Assembly (NCBI GenBank): GCA_002438345.1 | Contig: DJUJ01000081.1 | Coordinates: forward strand, 6,016 to 11,351 | Direction of reading: 5' to 3' | Source: Paenibacillus sp. UBA6285 | GTDB taxonomy: Bacteria > Bacillota > Bacilli > Paenibacillales > Paenibacillaceae | DNA: 5,336 nt | Part shown: one piece after another, positions 1 to 5,336 of the stretch | Layout: every line of letters begins with the position of its first letter | Numbering within the stretch: the stretch's first letter is position 1 | Notes under the pieces: model-generated | The model's database searches: none | What the model was told of the DNA's origin: nothing | What the model saw: only the letters and a program-made list of their open reading frames with translations | Translations under genes and position numbers: made by a program

Positions 1-39
1 CAACACCCCCCCCCCCCCCACAAAACCAACAAAAAACCA
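1..39. other. Low-complexity A/C-only end, probable sequencing or assembly artefact
   Basis: Every base from 1 to 39 is A or C, with 14 consecutive C at 6-19. On the coding (minus) strand this is a G/T-only tail ending in poly-G, and it begins exactly where the EcsA reading frame stops looking like the family (after ICD, residue 208). The translation becomes GFLLVLWGGGG, where the family has a charged residue, hydrophobic residues and then a normal C-terminal region. I infer a bad contig end rather than a biological repeat. Confidence 0.75.
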
Positions 40-662
40 TCGCATATCTTCTCTGCAGTATCCAGTACATGCGTTGACATTAATACACCAGCTCCACGCT
101 TCCGCTCCGCTTCCAGCAGCCGCAGGAAATCTTTAGTGGCGCGAGGATCTAAACCGATAAACGGCTCGTCCACAATATAAACATCCGGCTGTACCAAAAA
201 GCCAAGCATTAGCATCATTTTTTGTTTCATGCCTTTAGAGAATCCGGCTGGAAGATCATTGCGTACATGGCCCATACCAAACTGCTTCAGCAGCCTCTCC
301 ACAGTTTCTTCGAACTGCTCGTACTTCAGTCCATAGGCAGCGGCCGCCAAATCCAAATGTTCCCACAATGTCAAATCCTCATAAAACACAGGTTGCTCCG
401 GTACATAAGCATAAGATTTATTAACTCCACTAAAGGACACCTTAGCCTTTGTATTCTTCAGCAACCCGAGCAGTGTCTTGATGGTTGTACTTTTCCCAGC
501 ACCGTTAGGTCCGATCAGTCCGAGCAACTGCCCTCGCTTCACCTGAAATGAAATATCGAATATGCAAGGGTCTCCCGCTTCATAGCCAGCCTCATCGATC
601 TCAACATCGAGCACAATGTCGTCGTAGCTCTCGGTATCCACCGTTAGTTCTACTTTCTCCAT
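1..662 (-). CDS. ecsA: EcsA-like ABC transporter ATP-binding protein, 3' part missing
   Basis: This is the nucleotide-binding subunit of an ABC transporter, expected to act on the cytoplasmic side of the membrane with an EcsB-type permease encoded beyond the left edge. Seen in the translation: Walker A GPNGAGKST (residues 51-59), Q-loop in YVPEQP (Q90), signature FSKGMKQK (141-148), Walker B VYIVDEP (161-167, catalytic E166), D-loop GLDP (170-173) and H-loop H198 in MSTH. The signature, 'DEPFIGLDP' and 'GAGVLMSTHVLDTAEKICD' agree with Bacillus EcsA as I remember it. In B. subtilis, EcsAB affects secretion, competence and RasP-dependent intramembrane proteolysis. The start is set at the ATG at 662, which AGGAGATGGAG serves better than the in-frame ATG at 671; an in-frame TAG lies at 677-675. 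About 220 codons are present against ~247 in the family. From about residue 209 the sequence is corrupt low-complexity sequence (see 1-39). The family call is firm; the symbol is fairly sure. Confidence 0.9.
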   Translation of the reverse strand, partial: MEKVELTVDTESYDDIVLDVEIDEAGYEAGDPCIFDISFQVKRGQLLGLIGPNGAGKSTTIKTLLGLLKNTKAKVSFSGVNKSYAYVPEQPVFYEDLTLWEHLDLAAAAYGLKYEQFEETVERLLKQFGMGHVRNDLPAGFSKGMKQKMMLMLGFLVQPDVYIVDEPFIGLDPRATKDFLRLLEAERKRGAGVLMSTHVLDTAEKICDGFLLVLWGGGGC

Positions 663-665
663 ATT

Positions 666-676
666 CTCCATCTCCT
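666..676 (-). promoter_or_regulatory. Ribosome binding site of the EcsA-like gene
   Basis: The minus strand reads AGGAGATGGAG directly before AAT-ATG. AGGAG ends 9 nt before the ATG at 662 but abuts the ATG at 671, leaving no spacing there. This is why the start is placed at 662. The ATG at 671 lies inside the binding site itself. Confidence 0.6.
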
Positions 677-737
677 AGATACGTATATGAATGATATTCT
701 AATGGTCAACAGATGAAATGACAACTTATCTAATCGT

Positions 738-765
738 ACTATATATTCTTTCTGAAAATTTGCAA
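738..765 (-). promoter_or_regulatory. Candidate promoter for the EcsA-like gene
   Basis: On the minus strand TTGCAA (765-760) is followed after 16 nt by TATAGT (743-738), which matches the sigma-A -10 consensus at 5 of 6 positions and the -35 at 4 of 6. Transcription would start near 731, giving a leader of about 70 nt. A second candidate nearer the gene is TTGACC (709-704), 16 nt before TATACG (687-682); its -35 is better and its -10 worse. Together with the terminator at 811-837 this implies that the gene is transcribed separately from the upstream MFS gene. The call rests on consensus matching by eye. Confidence 0.35.
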
Positions 766-810
766 GCTGCTTTTTTCACAATAACTATCTCATCCCTTCT
801 CATAGCAAAC

Positions 811-837
811 AAAAGAAACCTCCCGTCAAAGGGAGGT
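811..837 (-). terminator. Rho-independent terminator of the DHA3-type MFS gene
   Basis: On the minus strand a 7-bp stem ACCTCCC / GGGAGGT (837-831 with 824-818) encloses a 6-nt loop and is followed by a T-rich tract, TTCTTTTGTTT. The 5' arm encodes the last residues of the MFS protein, and the TGA stop (828-826) sits in the loop, so the hairpin overlaps the end of the coding region. A terminating ribosome would cover the hairpin. Confidence 0.8.
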
Positions 838-2172
838 CTGTCCTACAAGGTCTATGTTATTCGTCGCTACTATTCCTTCCTGCTTCTTGATAGCAGCTTC
901 ATCCCGGCGTTCAATTTTGCCACGCAGCATTAACAGTCCCAGCCCAAGTAGTCCTGTAAGCAGACCAGATAGAATAAAAGCAGACACAGGACCCGATGCT
1001 GTCACTAATGCTCCACCGGCTACAGGTCCTAGAATAACCGCTGCGCTTGTCAGACTGCCTATGGTCCCAAATACACGACCCGTGTATTCTGCAGGTGTCC
1101 GTTGCTGTAACATCGAATTGAAGGGTATAAACGCTAGTCCTGCACCCACACCAGCAAACATGAAGGACCCAAACAACGCAATGTTCATCCAGATTCCGGC
1201 CTGACCGTGAGCAGTTACGATCCCTGCACTCGAGAAGACGACTCCCATTATTACAGCCCCTAATCCCATAAAGATAAGCGGATGCTTGCCACTGCCTATC
1301 CGGCTTACAAGCAGTGCTGATAGCAAGGTTCCAAAGCCACTGGCCGCTACACACCAGCCCAGCAAATCACCATTCACACCTGGAATCTCCCGGAATAACG
1401 TTACAATCTGAGAGTCACCAATTTGCAGCATTAGTAGCACCAGCGCCAACGTAACAATGCCGCAAAGCACTACAGGCATTCCTGCAATCACATGCAGACC
1501 AGCCGACATTTCTTGGCGGAAGGATTTACGTACCTCCGTCTCCTCTGTGCTTGCTTTCGCGTCCTCCTTCTTTATCGCAGCTATGCGAGGTAATCCAAGC
1601 AAAATGATCGCCGATAAAATGAAAGTAGCTGAGTCAATCATGTAACAAGCAGCTATGCCGAATGCTGCGACCAGCAGTCCACCGAGAGCTGGACCCACAA
1701 TTTTGGTTATCTGTTCTATCGATGAGCTAAGCGCCATGGCTTTATCCATCTGAGCCGCAGGAACAAGTTCCTTTATCTTTCCGCTTTTAGCCGGAGAGAA
1801 CAGTACATCCATAAATCCCTTAGCCAGCAGCAGCACATAGACCTGCCACAGCGAACCTGCACATACCAAGCAGACAACAATCCCGGCACGGGCTATATCC
1901 GAACCAATCATTAGTGCCTTGCGGTTGAAACGATCGCTTAAATAGCCTGCCAACGGTCCTCCTAACAGCAGAGGCACGGCCATACATAAAGATAGAGTTG
2001 TAATTTCCCACGGTGTAGCATTCCATTTGAATCCTACCATCGTCAGTAGTGCTAGTATATGCAACCAGTCCCCTACATTCGATACGAGCTGTGCGGTGAT
2101 AAGCAGCATGAAGGGCTTATTCGCGGTTAGCTTACTTTCTTTTAAATCATGAATCTGGTCCTCCATCTTCAC
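826..2172 (-). CDS. MFS transporter, DHA3 / macrolide-efflux-like family
   Basis: Probable proton-driven exporter of small molecules in the cytoplasmic membrane. At 448 residues it has the length and hydrophobicity of a 12-TM major facilitator. Features: NVGDWL in TM1 (32-37, D35); motif A GYLSDRFNRK (76-85) in the loop between TM2 and TM3; FSPAKSGKIKELVP (125-138); a GPALGG motif (160-165) in TM5; and a charged central cytoplasmic loop at about 195-228. The NVGDWL plus F-x-P-A-K plus GPALGG pattern is typical of the DHA3 group (Mef, EntS-like exporters). The substrate cannot be read from the sequence. The listed start is GTG at 2172, 4 nt after GGGGAG (2182-2177); an ATG two codons later, at 2166, lies 10 nt from it and is about equally likely. 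An in-frame TGA at 2196-2194 bounds the start. The gene is divergent from the MarR gene and ends in its own terminator. Confidence 0.93.
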   Translation of the reverse strand: MKMEDQIHDLKESKLTANKPFMLLITAQLVSNVGDWLHILALLTMVGFKWNATPWEITTLSLCMAVPLLLGGPLAGYLSDRFNRKALMIGSDIARAGIVVCLVCAGSLWQVYVLLLAKGFMDVLFSPAKSGKIKELVPAAQMDKAMALSSSIEQITKIVGPALGGLLVAAFGIAACYMIDSATFILSAIILLGLPRIAAIKKEDAKASTEETEVRKSFRQEMSAGLHVIAGMPVVLCGIVTLALVLLMLQIGDSQIVTLFREIPGVNGDLLGWCVAASGFGTLLSALLVSRIGSGKHPLIFMGLGAVIMGVVFSSAGIVTAHGQAGIWMNIALFGSFMFAGVGAGLAFIPFNSMLQQRTPAEYTGRVFGTIGSLTSAAVILGPVAGGALVTASGPVSAFILSGLLTGLLGLGLLMLRGKIERRDEAAIKKQEGIVATNNIDLVGQTSL

Positions 2173-2201
2173 TTCACTCCCCGTTACTATTTCTCAATGA
2201 A

Positions 2202-2229
2202 GTAATAGTAAAATATTGGAGATTGTCAT
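2202..2229 (-). promoter_or_regulatory. Candidate promoter of the DHA3-type MFS gene
   Basis: On the minus strand ATGACA (2229-2224, 5 of 6 to TTGACA) is followed after 16 nt by TATTAC (2207-2202, 4 of 6 to TATAAT). The start of transcription would be near 2195, about 25 nt before the start codon and leaving room for GGGGAG. The site lies close to the inverted repeat at 2264-2327, which would be just upstream of the -35 and so well placed for regulation. This is a consensus match by eye only. Confidence 0.35.
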
Positions 2230-2263
2230 TCATCCGTCTAGAGGCGTAAATAGCGCTTGAACC

Positions 2264-2327
2264 GGAGGATGAAATTGTTATCCTTTCAGAGACTGAAATC
2301 AAAAAAACGTCCAATTTCATCATCTCC
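2264..2327. repeat. Long inverted repeat in the divergent intergenic region
   Basis: The arms are GGAG-GATGAAATTG (2264-2277) and CAATTTCATC-AT-CTCC (2312-2327): a perfect 10-bp match plus 4 more pairs after a 2-nt bulge. The 34-nt centre contains a second inverted repeat, TTTCAG-AGA-CTGAAA (2284-2298). As RNA it would form a long arm with an inner hairpin. No T-tract follows immediately on either strand, so it does not look like a terminator. Possible roles are a two-site operator, a leader structure, or the remnant of a small inverted-repeat element. Function is unknown; the repeat itself is directly visible. Confidence 0.6.
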
Positions 2328-2342
2328 AAAAAATTGTTTGAT

Positions 2343-2357
2343 TTTTAATAATTAAAA
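2343..2357. repeat. Perfect AT-only palindrome, candidate operator
   Basis: TTTTAAT-A-ATTAAAA is a perfect 7+1+7 palindrome about 155 bp upstream of the MarR start. MarR-family dimers often bind AT-rich palindromes of about 15-20 bp, which makes it a candidate site. AT-only palindromes also arise by chance in such DNA, so the regulatory reading is weak. Confidence 0.35.
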
Positions 2358-2429
2358 GTTGCTCATTGTGACAAATCACATGTTCTTCATTCGCTCTTTC
2401 ACGTATTCTATTGTTATCTCAAAGTTCGT

Positions 2430-2448
2430 TGCACAGGTAAACCGTGCA
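2430..2448. promoter_or_regulatory. Imperfect palindrome upstream of the MarR gene, candidate autoregulatory operator
   Basis: The 19-bp element has outer arms TGCAC / GTGCA (2430-2434, 2444-2448), with partial symmetry inside: 14 of 18 non-central positions are symmetric. It lies 63 bp before the MarR start codon. A TTGCAC at 2429-2434 could serve as a weak -35 with AT-rich sequence (about 2450-2458) as a poor -10, in which case the repressor would block its own promoter. The symmetry is visible; binding is inference. Confidence 0.35.
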
Positions 2449-2511
2449 CTAATAAATATGATTACAGACGTGCGACGAGTTCACATGATTAACGATAGAG
2501 GGTGGAGAAGC

Positions 2512-2979
2512 ATGATACAATCTTATGAACGTGATACACAATTAACACTACATTTGTACCGGGTATTTGCCAAATCATTCAAGAGTATTAATGAGCATGC
2601 TGTTACCGGCAGCAAAATTGAAGGTTTTAATCCTACTGCCTTTGCAGTCATGGAAGTGTTGTACTATAAGGGACCACAGCCAATTCAACAAATTGGCGCC
2701 AAACTGCTGCTACAAAGCGGCAACGTTACTTACGTAATCGACAAGCTCGAAGAACGCGGCTATTTGCAGCGCAAGCCTTGTCCAAGTGATCGTAGGGTGA
2801 TTTTTGCGGAACTGACTGCGGAAGGCGAACGTCTCATGAATGAGATGTATCCGAAATACTCAGAGCGTCTTCATCTTGCTTTCAGCGGACTGAATGATGA
2901 AGAGAAGGAACAAATGATTGTTCTGCTCAAGAAGATGGGTCTGCAAGCTGAGAAGCTTTCCCCTATTCCCCGTAAGTAG
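2512..2979 (+). CDS. MarR-family transcriptional regulator
   Basis: DNA-binding repressor of 155 residues, a normal MarR length, expected to act as a dimer and to be released by a small ligand or by oxidation. The winged helix-turn-helix spans about residues 42-102: GPQPIQQIGAKLLL (54-67), recognition helix around SGNVTYVIDKLEERG (69-83), and wing with PCPSDRRV (89-96), where DRR is the family hallmark. Flanking helices (5-35 and 105-145) would form the dimer interface. C90, beside the wing, is the only cysteine and a possible redox sensor. The sequence resembles the MhqR/YusO group of Bacillus regulators, but I cannot assign an ortholog. Start: the ATG at 2512 follows GAGGGTGGAG. The frame stays open upstream to a TTG at 2359, but that stretch has no good binding site and no MarR homology. 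Divergent position suggests control of the DHA3 pump and of itself. Confidence 0.93.
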   Translation: MIQSYERDTQLTLHLYRVFAKSFKSINEHAVTGSKIEGFNPTAFAVMEVLYYKGPQPIQQIGAKLLLQSGNVTYVIDKLEERGYLQRKPCPSDRRVIFAELTAEGERLMNEMYPKYSERLHLAFSGLNDEEKEQMIVLLKKMGLQAEKLSPIPRK

Positions 2980-3036
2980 GGCTAGAATCTAGGCTGCTTT
3001 TTACTTCATATTTGTTAGACAAGCTGTTATCGCACG

Positions 3037-3073
3037 AAGAAGCCCGACCGGCATATGCCTGATCGGGCTTCTT
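3037..3073. terminator. Bidirectional rho-independent terminator between MarR and DHA2 genes
   Basis: An 11-bp perfect stem pairs AAGAAGCCCGA (3037-3047) with TCGGGCTTCTT (3063-3073). The loop region contains a further 10-bp palindrome, GGCATATGCC (3050-3059), which could extend the structure. The stem ends in A- and T-rich arms on both sides, so it can stop the MarR transcript (plus) and the convergent MFS transcript (minus). The following T-run is better on the plus strand (TTCTTTATGTTA). Confidence 0.85.
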
Positions 3074-3093
3074 TATGTTACTTAGATAATGAG

Positions 3094-4602
3094 TTATGCC
3101 TTTTTCAAGGACGACGAAGCATCCTCTACCGAAGGCACACCCTTGCGCAAACCCCAAGATATTACTAGCGACAAAACAGCGAAAACTGCCATCACGATAA
3201 ATAGTGAATGAAGTCCCCCTTCAAGTGCACCACGCAAACTGTTTGATACTTCACCGGACAGGTTAGTTCCTGTATGTGAGCCGAGCAGCTTATTTATATC
3301 CTCACCAGTAACGTTTGAATCCGGTTGTTTTCTCAACAGCTTATCAATATTCAAGTTCAGCCAGGAACCGAATATAGCTACCCCAATGGTCTGACCCAGT
3401 GACCTTGTAAATGCATTAAGCGCTGTGGATGCACCACGTTGATCATGCGCAACCGAGGACTGAGCGATAATCGTGAAGACCGTAGAAGAATATCCGAAGC
3501 CTACTCCACAGACCAGCATCAAGCATAAGAGTATTAGCTGCGAAGACTCCCCAGTCAAGAAAGCCAGACCAATAGCCCCTGCAGCAATCATCATCAATCC
3601 AAGCATTGCCGTTCGGCGAGAACCCGCTCGCAGAATCATCCGCCCACCTGCTATCGATCCAAACATCCAACCTACAGACATCGGTGCAAGCAGCAAGCCT
3701 GAGATCGCAGCGCTTTTTCCAGATACGCCCTGTACCCATAGTGGGATATACGTAGAAAGTCCAATAATTAATGTGCTAACAAGCAGGTTAGCGCCTGTTG
3801 ATACCGCGATGTTACGGTTTGAGAAGAGGTTCAGCGGAAGCATAGGCTCTGGAGCTCGGCGCTCCACAAACAGAAATAAGATTAGCAGGATGACCGCCGC
3901 CCCCAGTGTTGTGAGTAATTGTGGAGAGGTCCATGCCAAGTTCTGTCCACCCGTCGAGAGTCCAAAGAGTAGGGCACCCATGCCTGCTGCGAACAGCAGA
4001 ACTCCCGCCACATCGATTTGTGTCTTCCGACGTACCTTCTCTTCCTTCAGGTAGCGCGCAATAAATACCATTGCCAATACGCCAAACGGCAGATTGAATA
4101 CAAATACCCAACGCCAGCTTAAGTAATCTACCACATAGCCACCAAGCAGTGGCCCTACCAATGAGGAAATCCCCCATACAGAGCTTAGCAACCCTTGCGT
4201 CTTTGCTCTCTCTTCAATGCTGTAAATATCTCCGATAATGGTAAAGGTCATTGGAATAAGTGCTCCCGCACCGATCCCCTGTATCGCACGAAACAGGATC
4301 AGCTGTTCCATACTTTGCGATATTCCGCATAATAATGAGCCTAATAAAAAAACAGCCGCTCCCCACATGAACACAGGCTTGCGTCCGAACAGATCACTGA
4401 TTTTGCCGAAAATAGGTGTTGTAATAGCCATTGCCAGCAAGTATGAAGTAAATATCCAGCTCAGCCACTGCATCCCCTGAAAGTCGCCTACAATCGCCGG
4501 TCCCGCTGGCCCTGTTACCGTCCCCTCAATAGCGGCAAGAAAGGTGGCCAGTAATACTCCTGTTAATATTAATTTACGTTCTAAATCCCCTGTTGACTTC
4601 AA
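3094..4602 (-). CDS. MFS multidrug exporter, DHA2 (EmrB/QacA) family, 14 TM
   Basis: Probable drug/proton antiporter in the cytoplasmic membrane, 502 residues, as expected for 14-TM DHA2 pumps. Motifs: TM1 acidic motif IEGTV (25-29; the family usually has LDxTIV, so Glu replaces Asp); motif A GKISDLFGRK (66-75); motif B RAIQGIGAGA (105-114); motif C GISSLVGPLLGG (144-155), the antiporter signature; then WRWVFVFNLPFG (163-174). A hydrophilic stretch at about 420-460 (KLLRKQPDSNVTGED...) would be the large loop before the last TM. The C-terminus is short and charged. The start is TTG at 4602: GAGGG lies 9 nt upstream, an in-frame TAA sits at 4629-4627, and no other start codon lies between. An ATG at 4610 is out of frame and hits TGA after three codons. 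It follows the GNAT gene by 30 bp, probably in the same transcript, and ends before the shared terminator. Substrate unknown. Confidence 0.94.
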   Translation of the reverse strand: MKSTGDLERKLILTGVLLATFLAAIEGTVTGPAGPAIVGDFQGMQWLSWIFTSYLLAMAITTPIFGKISDLFGRKPVFMWGAAVFLLGSLLCGISQSMEQLILFRAIQGIGAGALIPMTFTIIGDIYSIEERAKTQGLLSSVWGISSLVGPLLGGYVVDYLSWRWVFVFNLPFGVLAMVFIARYLKEEKVRRKTQIDVAGVLLFAAGMGALLFGLSTGGQNLAWTSPQLLTTLGAAVILLILFLFVERRAPEPMLPLNLFSNRNIAVSTGANLLVSTLIIGLSTYIPLWVQGVSGKSAAISGLLLAPMSVGWMFGSIAGGRMILRAGSRRTAMLGLMMIAAGAIGLAFLTGESSQLILLCLMLVCGVGFGYSSTVFTIIAQSSVAHDQRGASTALNAFTRSLGQTIGVAIFGSWLNLNIDKLLRKQPDSNVTGEDINKLLGSHTGTNLSGEVSNSLRGALEGGLHSLFIVMAVFAVLSLVISWGLRKGVPSVEDASSSLKKA

Positions 4603-4611
4603 TGTTCCATA

Positions 4612-4619
4612 CCCTCTCT
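4612..4619 (-). promoter_or_regulatory. Ribosome binding site fixing the TTG start of the DHA2 gene
   Basis: The minus strand reads AGAGAGGG, then 9 nt (TATGGAACA), then TTG. The spacing suits the TTG at 4602. The ATG inside the spacer (4610) has almost no spacing to the site and opens only ATG-GAA-CAT-TGA, so it is not a credible gene start, though it overlaps the real one. Confidence 0.6.
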
Positions 4620-4632
4620 TTATGTATTAAGT

Positions 4633-5187
4633 TCAATGCCACTCCTCGCGCAGTAGAGCATGGAGAGTAACATCCTGAAAGCCGGAAAGGGTCTGCCGAT
4701 ATTGACGTAATACGCCTTCCTTCTGAAATCCAAGCGCATAAACCAGCCTCTTAGCACGGATATTATCAGAATGACAGAGCGCTTCTATCCGATTCAAACC
4801 CATAATGTTGAAGCCAAAATCGAGTACAAGCCCTAGCGCTTCTTTCATATATCCAAGCCCCCAAAAGGCAGGCGACAGATCACAGCCAATTTCACCACGG
4901 TAAGCTCCCTGAAGCTGCCAATGGTTGTAACCGCAGCTACCTATAACTTCATCTCCGGATCCAATAATACTCCAACGTAAGCTCTCCTCTTCCTCAGCCA
5001 TCTGTAAAAGAAGAGCAATAAGCTGCTCCGTTTCTTCTATAGAGGACAATGCTGGAGCACCCAGCCAGTTAGAAACTTCCGGATGAGACCAAACCTGAAA
5101 TAATGCTGAAGCATGCTCAGTAGTCATAGCACATAATTTTAATCTTCTACCGATCAGTGTAGGTGTCACTCCATTGCATAAATACAA
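4633..5187 (-). CDS. GNAT N-acetyltransferase, RimJ/RimL-like (Acetyltransf_3 type)
   Basis: Cytoplasmic acetyl-CoA-dependent N-acetyltransferase, 184 residues, full length for the family. The opening L-x-x-R-R-L-K-L (11-18) is the usual first strand of RimJ/RimL-type proteins. The acetyl-CoA-binding motif A is GCDLSPAFWGLGYMKEA (101-117), with WGLGYM in the Q/R-x-x-G-x-G/A pyrophosphate-loop position. The C-terminal part has NIRAKRLVYALGFQKEGVLR (142-161), the typical N-x-x-A-x-x-L...LGF-x-x-E-G block. The acceptor may be a protein N-terminus (as for ribosomal proteins) or a small molecule such as an antibiotic; sequence alone does not decide. The start is TTG at 5187 with GGGGGAG 7 nt upstream; the nearby ATG at about 5177 is out of frame. 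It is the first gene of a probable two-gene unit with the DHA2 pump, which makes a detoxification role plausible but unproven. Confidence 0.9.
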   Translation of the reverse strand: MYLCNGVTPTLIGRRLKLCAMTTEHASALFQVWSHPEVSNWLGAPALSSIEETEQLIALLLQMAEEEESLRWSIIGSGDEVIGSCGYNHWQLQGAYRGEIGCDLSPAFWGLGYMKEALGLVLDFGFNIMGLNRIEALCHSDNIRAKRLVYALGFQKEGVLRQYRQTLSGFQDVTLHALLREEWH

Positions 5188-5194
5188 TTCTCCG

Positions 5195-5201
5195 CTCCCC
5201 C
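5195..5201 (-). promoter_or_regulatory. Ribosome binding site fixing the TTG start of the GNAT gene
   Basis: GGGGGAG on the minus strand lies 7 nt before TTG (5187). An in-frame GTG at 5169 has a GGAG that runs straight into it with no spacing, so the TTG is preferred. Confidence 0.6.
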
Positions 5202-5213
5202 TTCAACTTATCA

Positions 5214-5219
5214 ATTATA
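5214..5219 (-). promoter_or_regulatory. Candidate -10 element for the GNAT-DHA2 transcript
   Basis: A perfect TATAAT lies at 5219-5214 on the minus strand, giving a predicted transcription start near 5207 and a leader of about 20 nt before the TTG. No good -35 is seen 16-18 nt upstream, which suggests activator dependence or a chance match. A second, weaker -10 (TATACT, 5236-5231) lies just upstream, also without a clear -35. Confidence 0.4.
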
Positions 5220-5281
5220 CATCATTCAAGAGTATATCCTTAAGCTAAAAGTTCTAATTTCTTAACATCTTACATGCAAGC

Positions 5282-5321
5282 AAAAACGCCTTTAGCGTCC
5301 CCACAAGGACGGTTAGCGTTT
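5282..5321 (-). terminator. Rho-independent terminator of a minus-strand gene beyond the right edge
   Basis: On the minus strand an outer stem AAACGC / GCGTTT (5321-5316 with 5289-5284) and an inner stem CGTCC / GGACG (5311-5307 with 5300-5296) flank an internal loop and a 6-nt apical loop. GCGTTTTTG gives a T-tract on the minus strand; the plus side (GCGTTTATGCG) is poorer. TTAGCGT occurs in both plus-strand halves (5292-5298, 5313-5319). It separates the GNAT gene from whatever lies upstream of it. Confidence 0.65.
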
Positions 5322-5336
5322 ATGCGAGAAATATAA

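Noticed and set aside
222..551. Plus-strand open frame of 109 codons.
   Set aside because: It lies opposite the EcsA-like gene, which carries every ABC ATPase motif; the plus frame has no recognisable domain.
2270..2283. TGAAATTGTTATCC is identical to 14 bases of the E. coli lac operator region.
   Set aside because: The other operator half (GCTCACAATT) is absent and no LacI-type gene is nearby. It is also not extended as a cloning-vector remnant would be, so I take it as chance.
2367..2380. TGTGA-CAAA-TCACA resembles a CRP/FNR site.
   Set aside because: The spacer is 4 bp rather than the 6 bp these dimers need, so only the short palindrome can be claimed.
2359..2511. In-frame upstream extension of the MarR gene (51 codons from a TTG).
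   Set aside because: It has no ribosome binding site at its start, no resemblance to MarR N-termini and would make the protein too long; the ATG at 2512 has GAGGGTGGAG before it.
2963..3157. Minus-strand open frame of 64 codons spanning the terminator.
   Set aside because: It overlaps the ends of both the MarR and DHA2 genes in another frame and runs through the hairpin at 3037-3073.
3473..4054. Plus-strand open frame of 193 codons.
   Set aside because: It is antisense to the DHA2 transporter and its sequence is low-quality Pro/Ser/Arg-rich, typical of a shadow frame.
5319..5336. Possible tail end of a minus-strand gene at the right edge.
   Set aside because: Two minus-strand frames reach a stop within the first 24 bases, and 17 bases are too few to tell whether either is coding.

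Overview
The window reads as a piece of a low- to mid-GC Firmicute chromosome. Paenibacillus or a close relative is most likely, inferred from the EcsA-type ATPase, strong GGAG-like ribosome binding sites, TTG/GTG starts and compact hairpin terminators; no marker gene fixes the genus. The left end looks like a contig end. The first 39 bases contain only A and C, including 14 C in a row, and they replace the expected continuation of a gene.

Layout from left to right. (1) Positions 1-662, minus strand: the N-terminal ~220 codons of an EcsA-like ABC transporter ATPase, cut by the window edge. (2) 826-2172, minus: a 12-TM major facilitator (MFS) exporter of the DHA3 / macrolide-efflux type, whose terminator hairpin overlaps its own stop codon. 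(3) 2173-2511: a 339-bp divergent intergenic region with several inverted repeats. (4) 2512-2979, plus: a MarR-family repressor, divergent from the first MFS gene. (5) A strong bidirectional terminator at 3037-3073. (6) 3094-4602, minus: a 14-TM DHA2 / EmrB-QacA-type MFS exporter. (7) 4633-5187, minus: a RimJ/RimL-type GNAT acetyltransferase, 30 bp upstream of the DHA2 gene and probably in one transcript with it. (8) 5188-5336: the promoter region of that pair, and a terminator serving a minus-strand gene beyond the right edge.

The likely theme is small-molecule efflux and detoxification. Two unrelated MFS pumps flank one MarR regulator, and an acetyltransferase is co-transcribed with the second pump. 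The divergent MarR/DHA3 arrangement, with palindromes between the genes, suggests that the MarR protein represses the DHA3 pump and itself. Whether it also controls the GNAT-DHA2 unit cannot be told from the sequence. I see no CRISPR array, insertion sequence, phage gene, tRNA or rRNA. I do not see a clearly novel system; the parts most worth a second look are the palindrome-rich intergenic region and the contig-end artefact.
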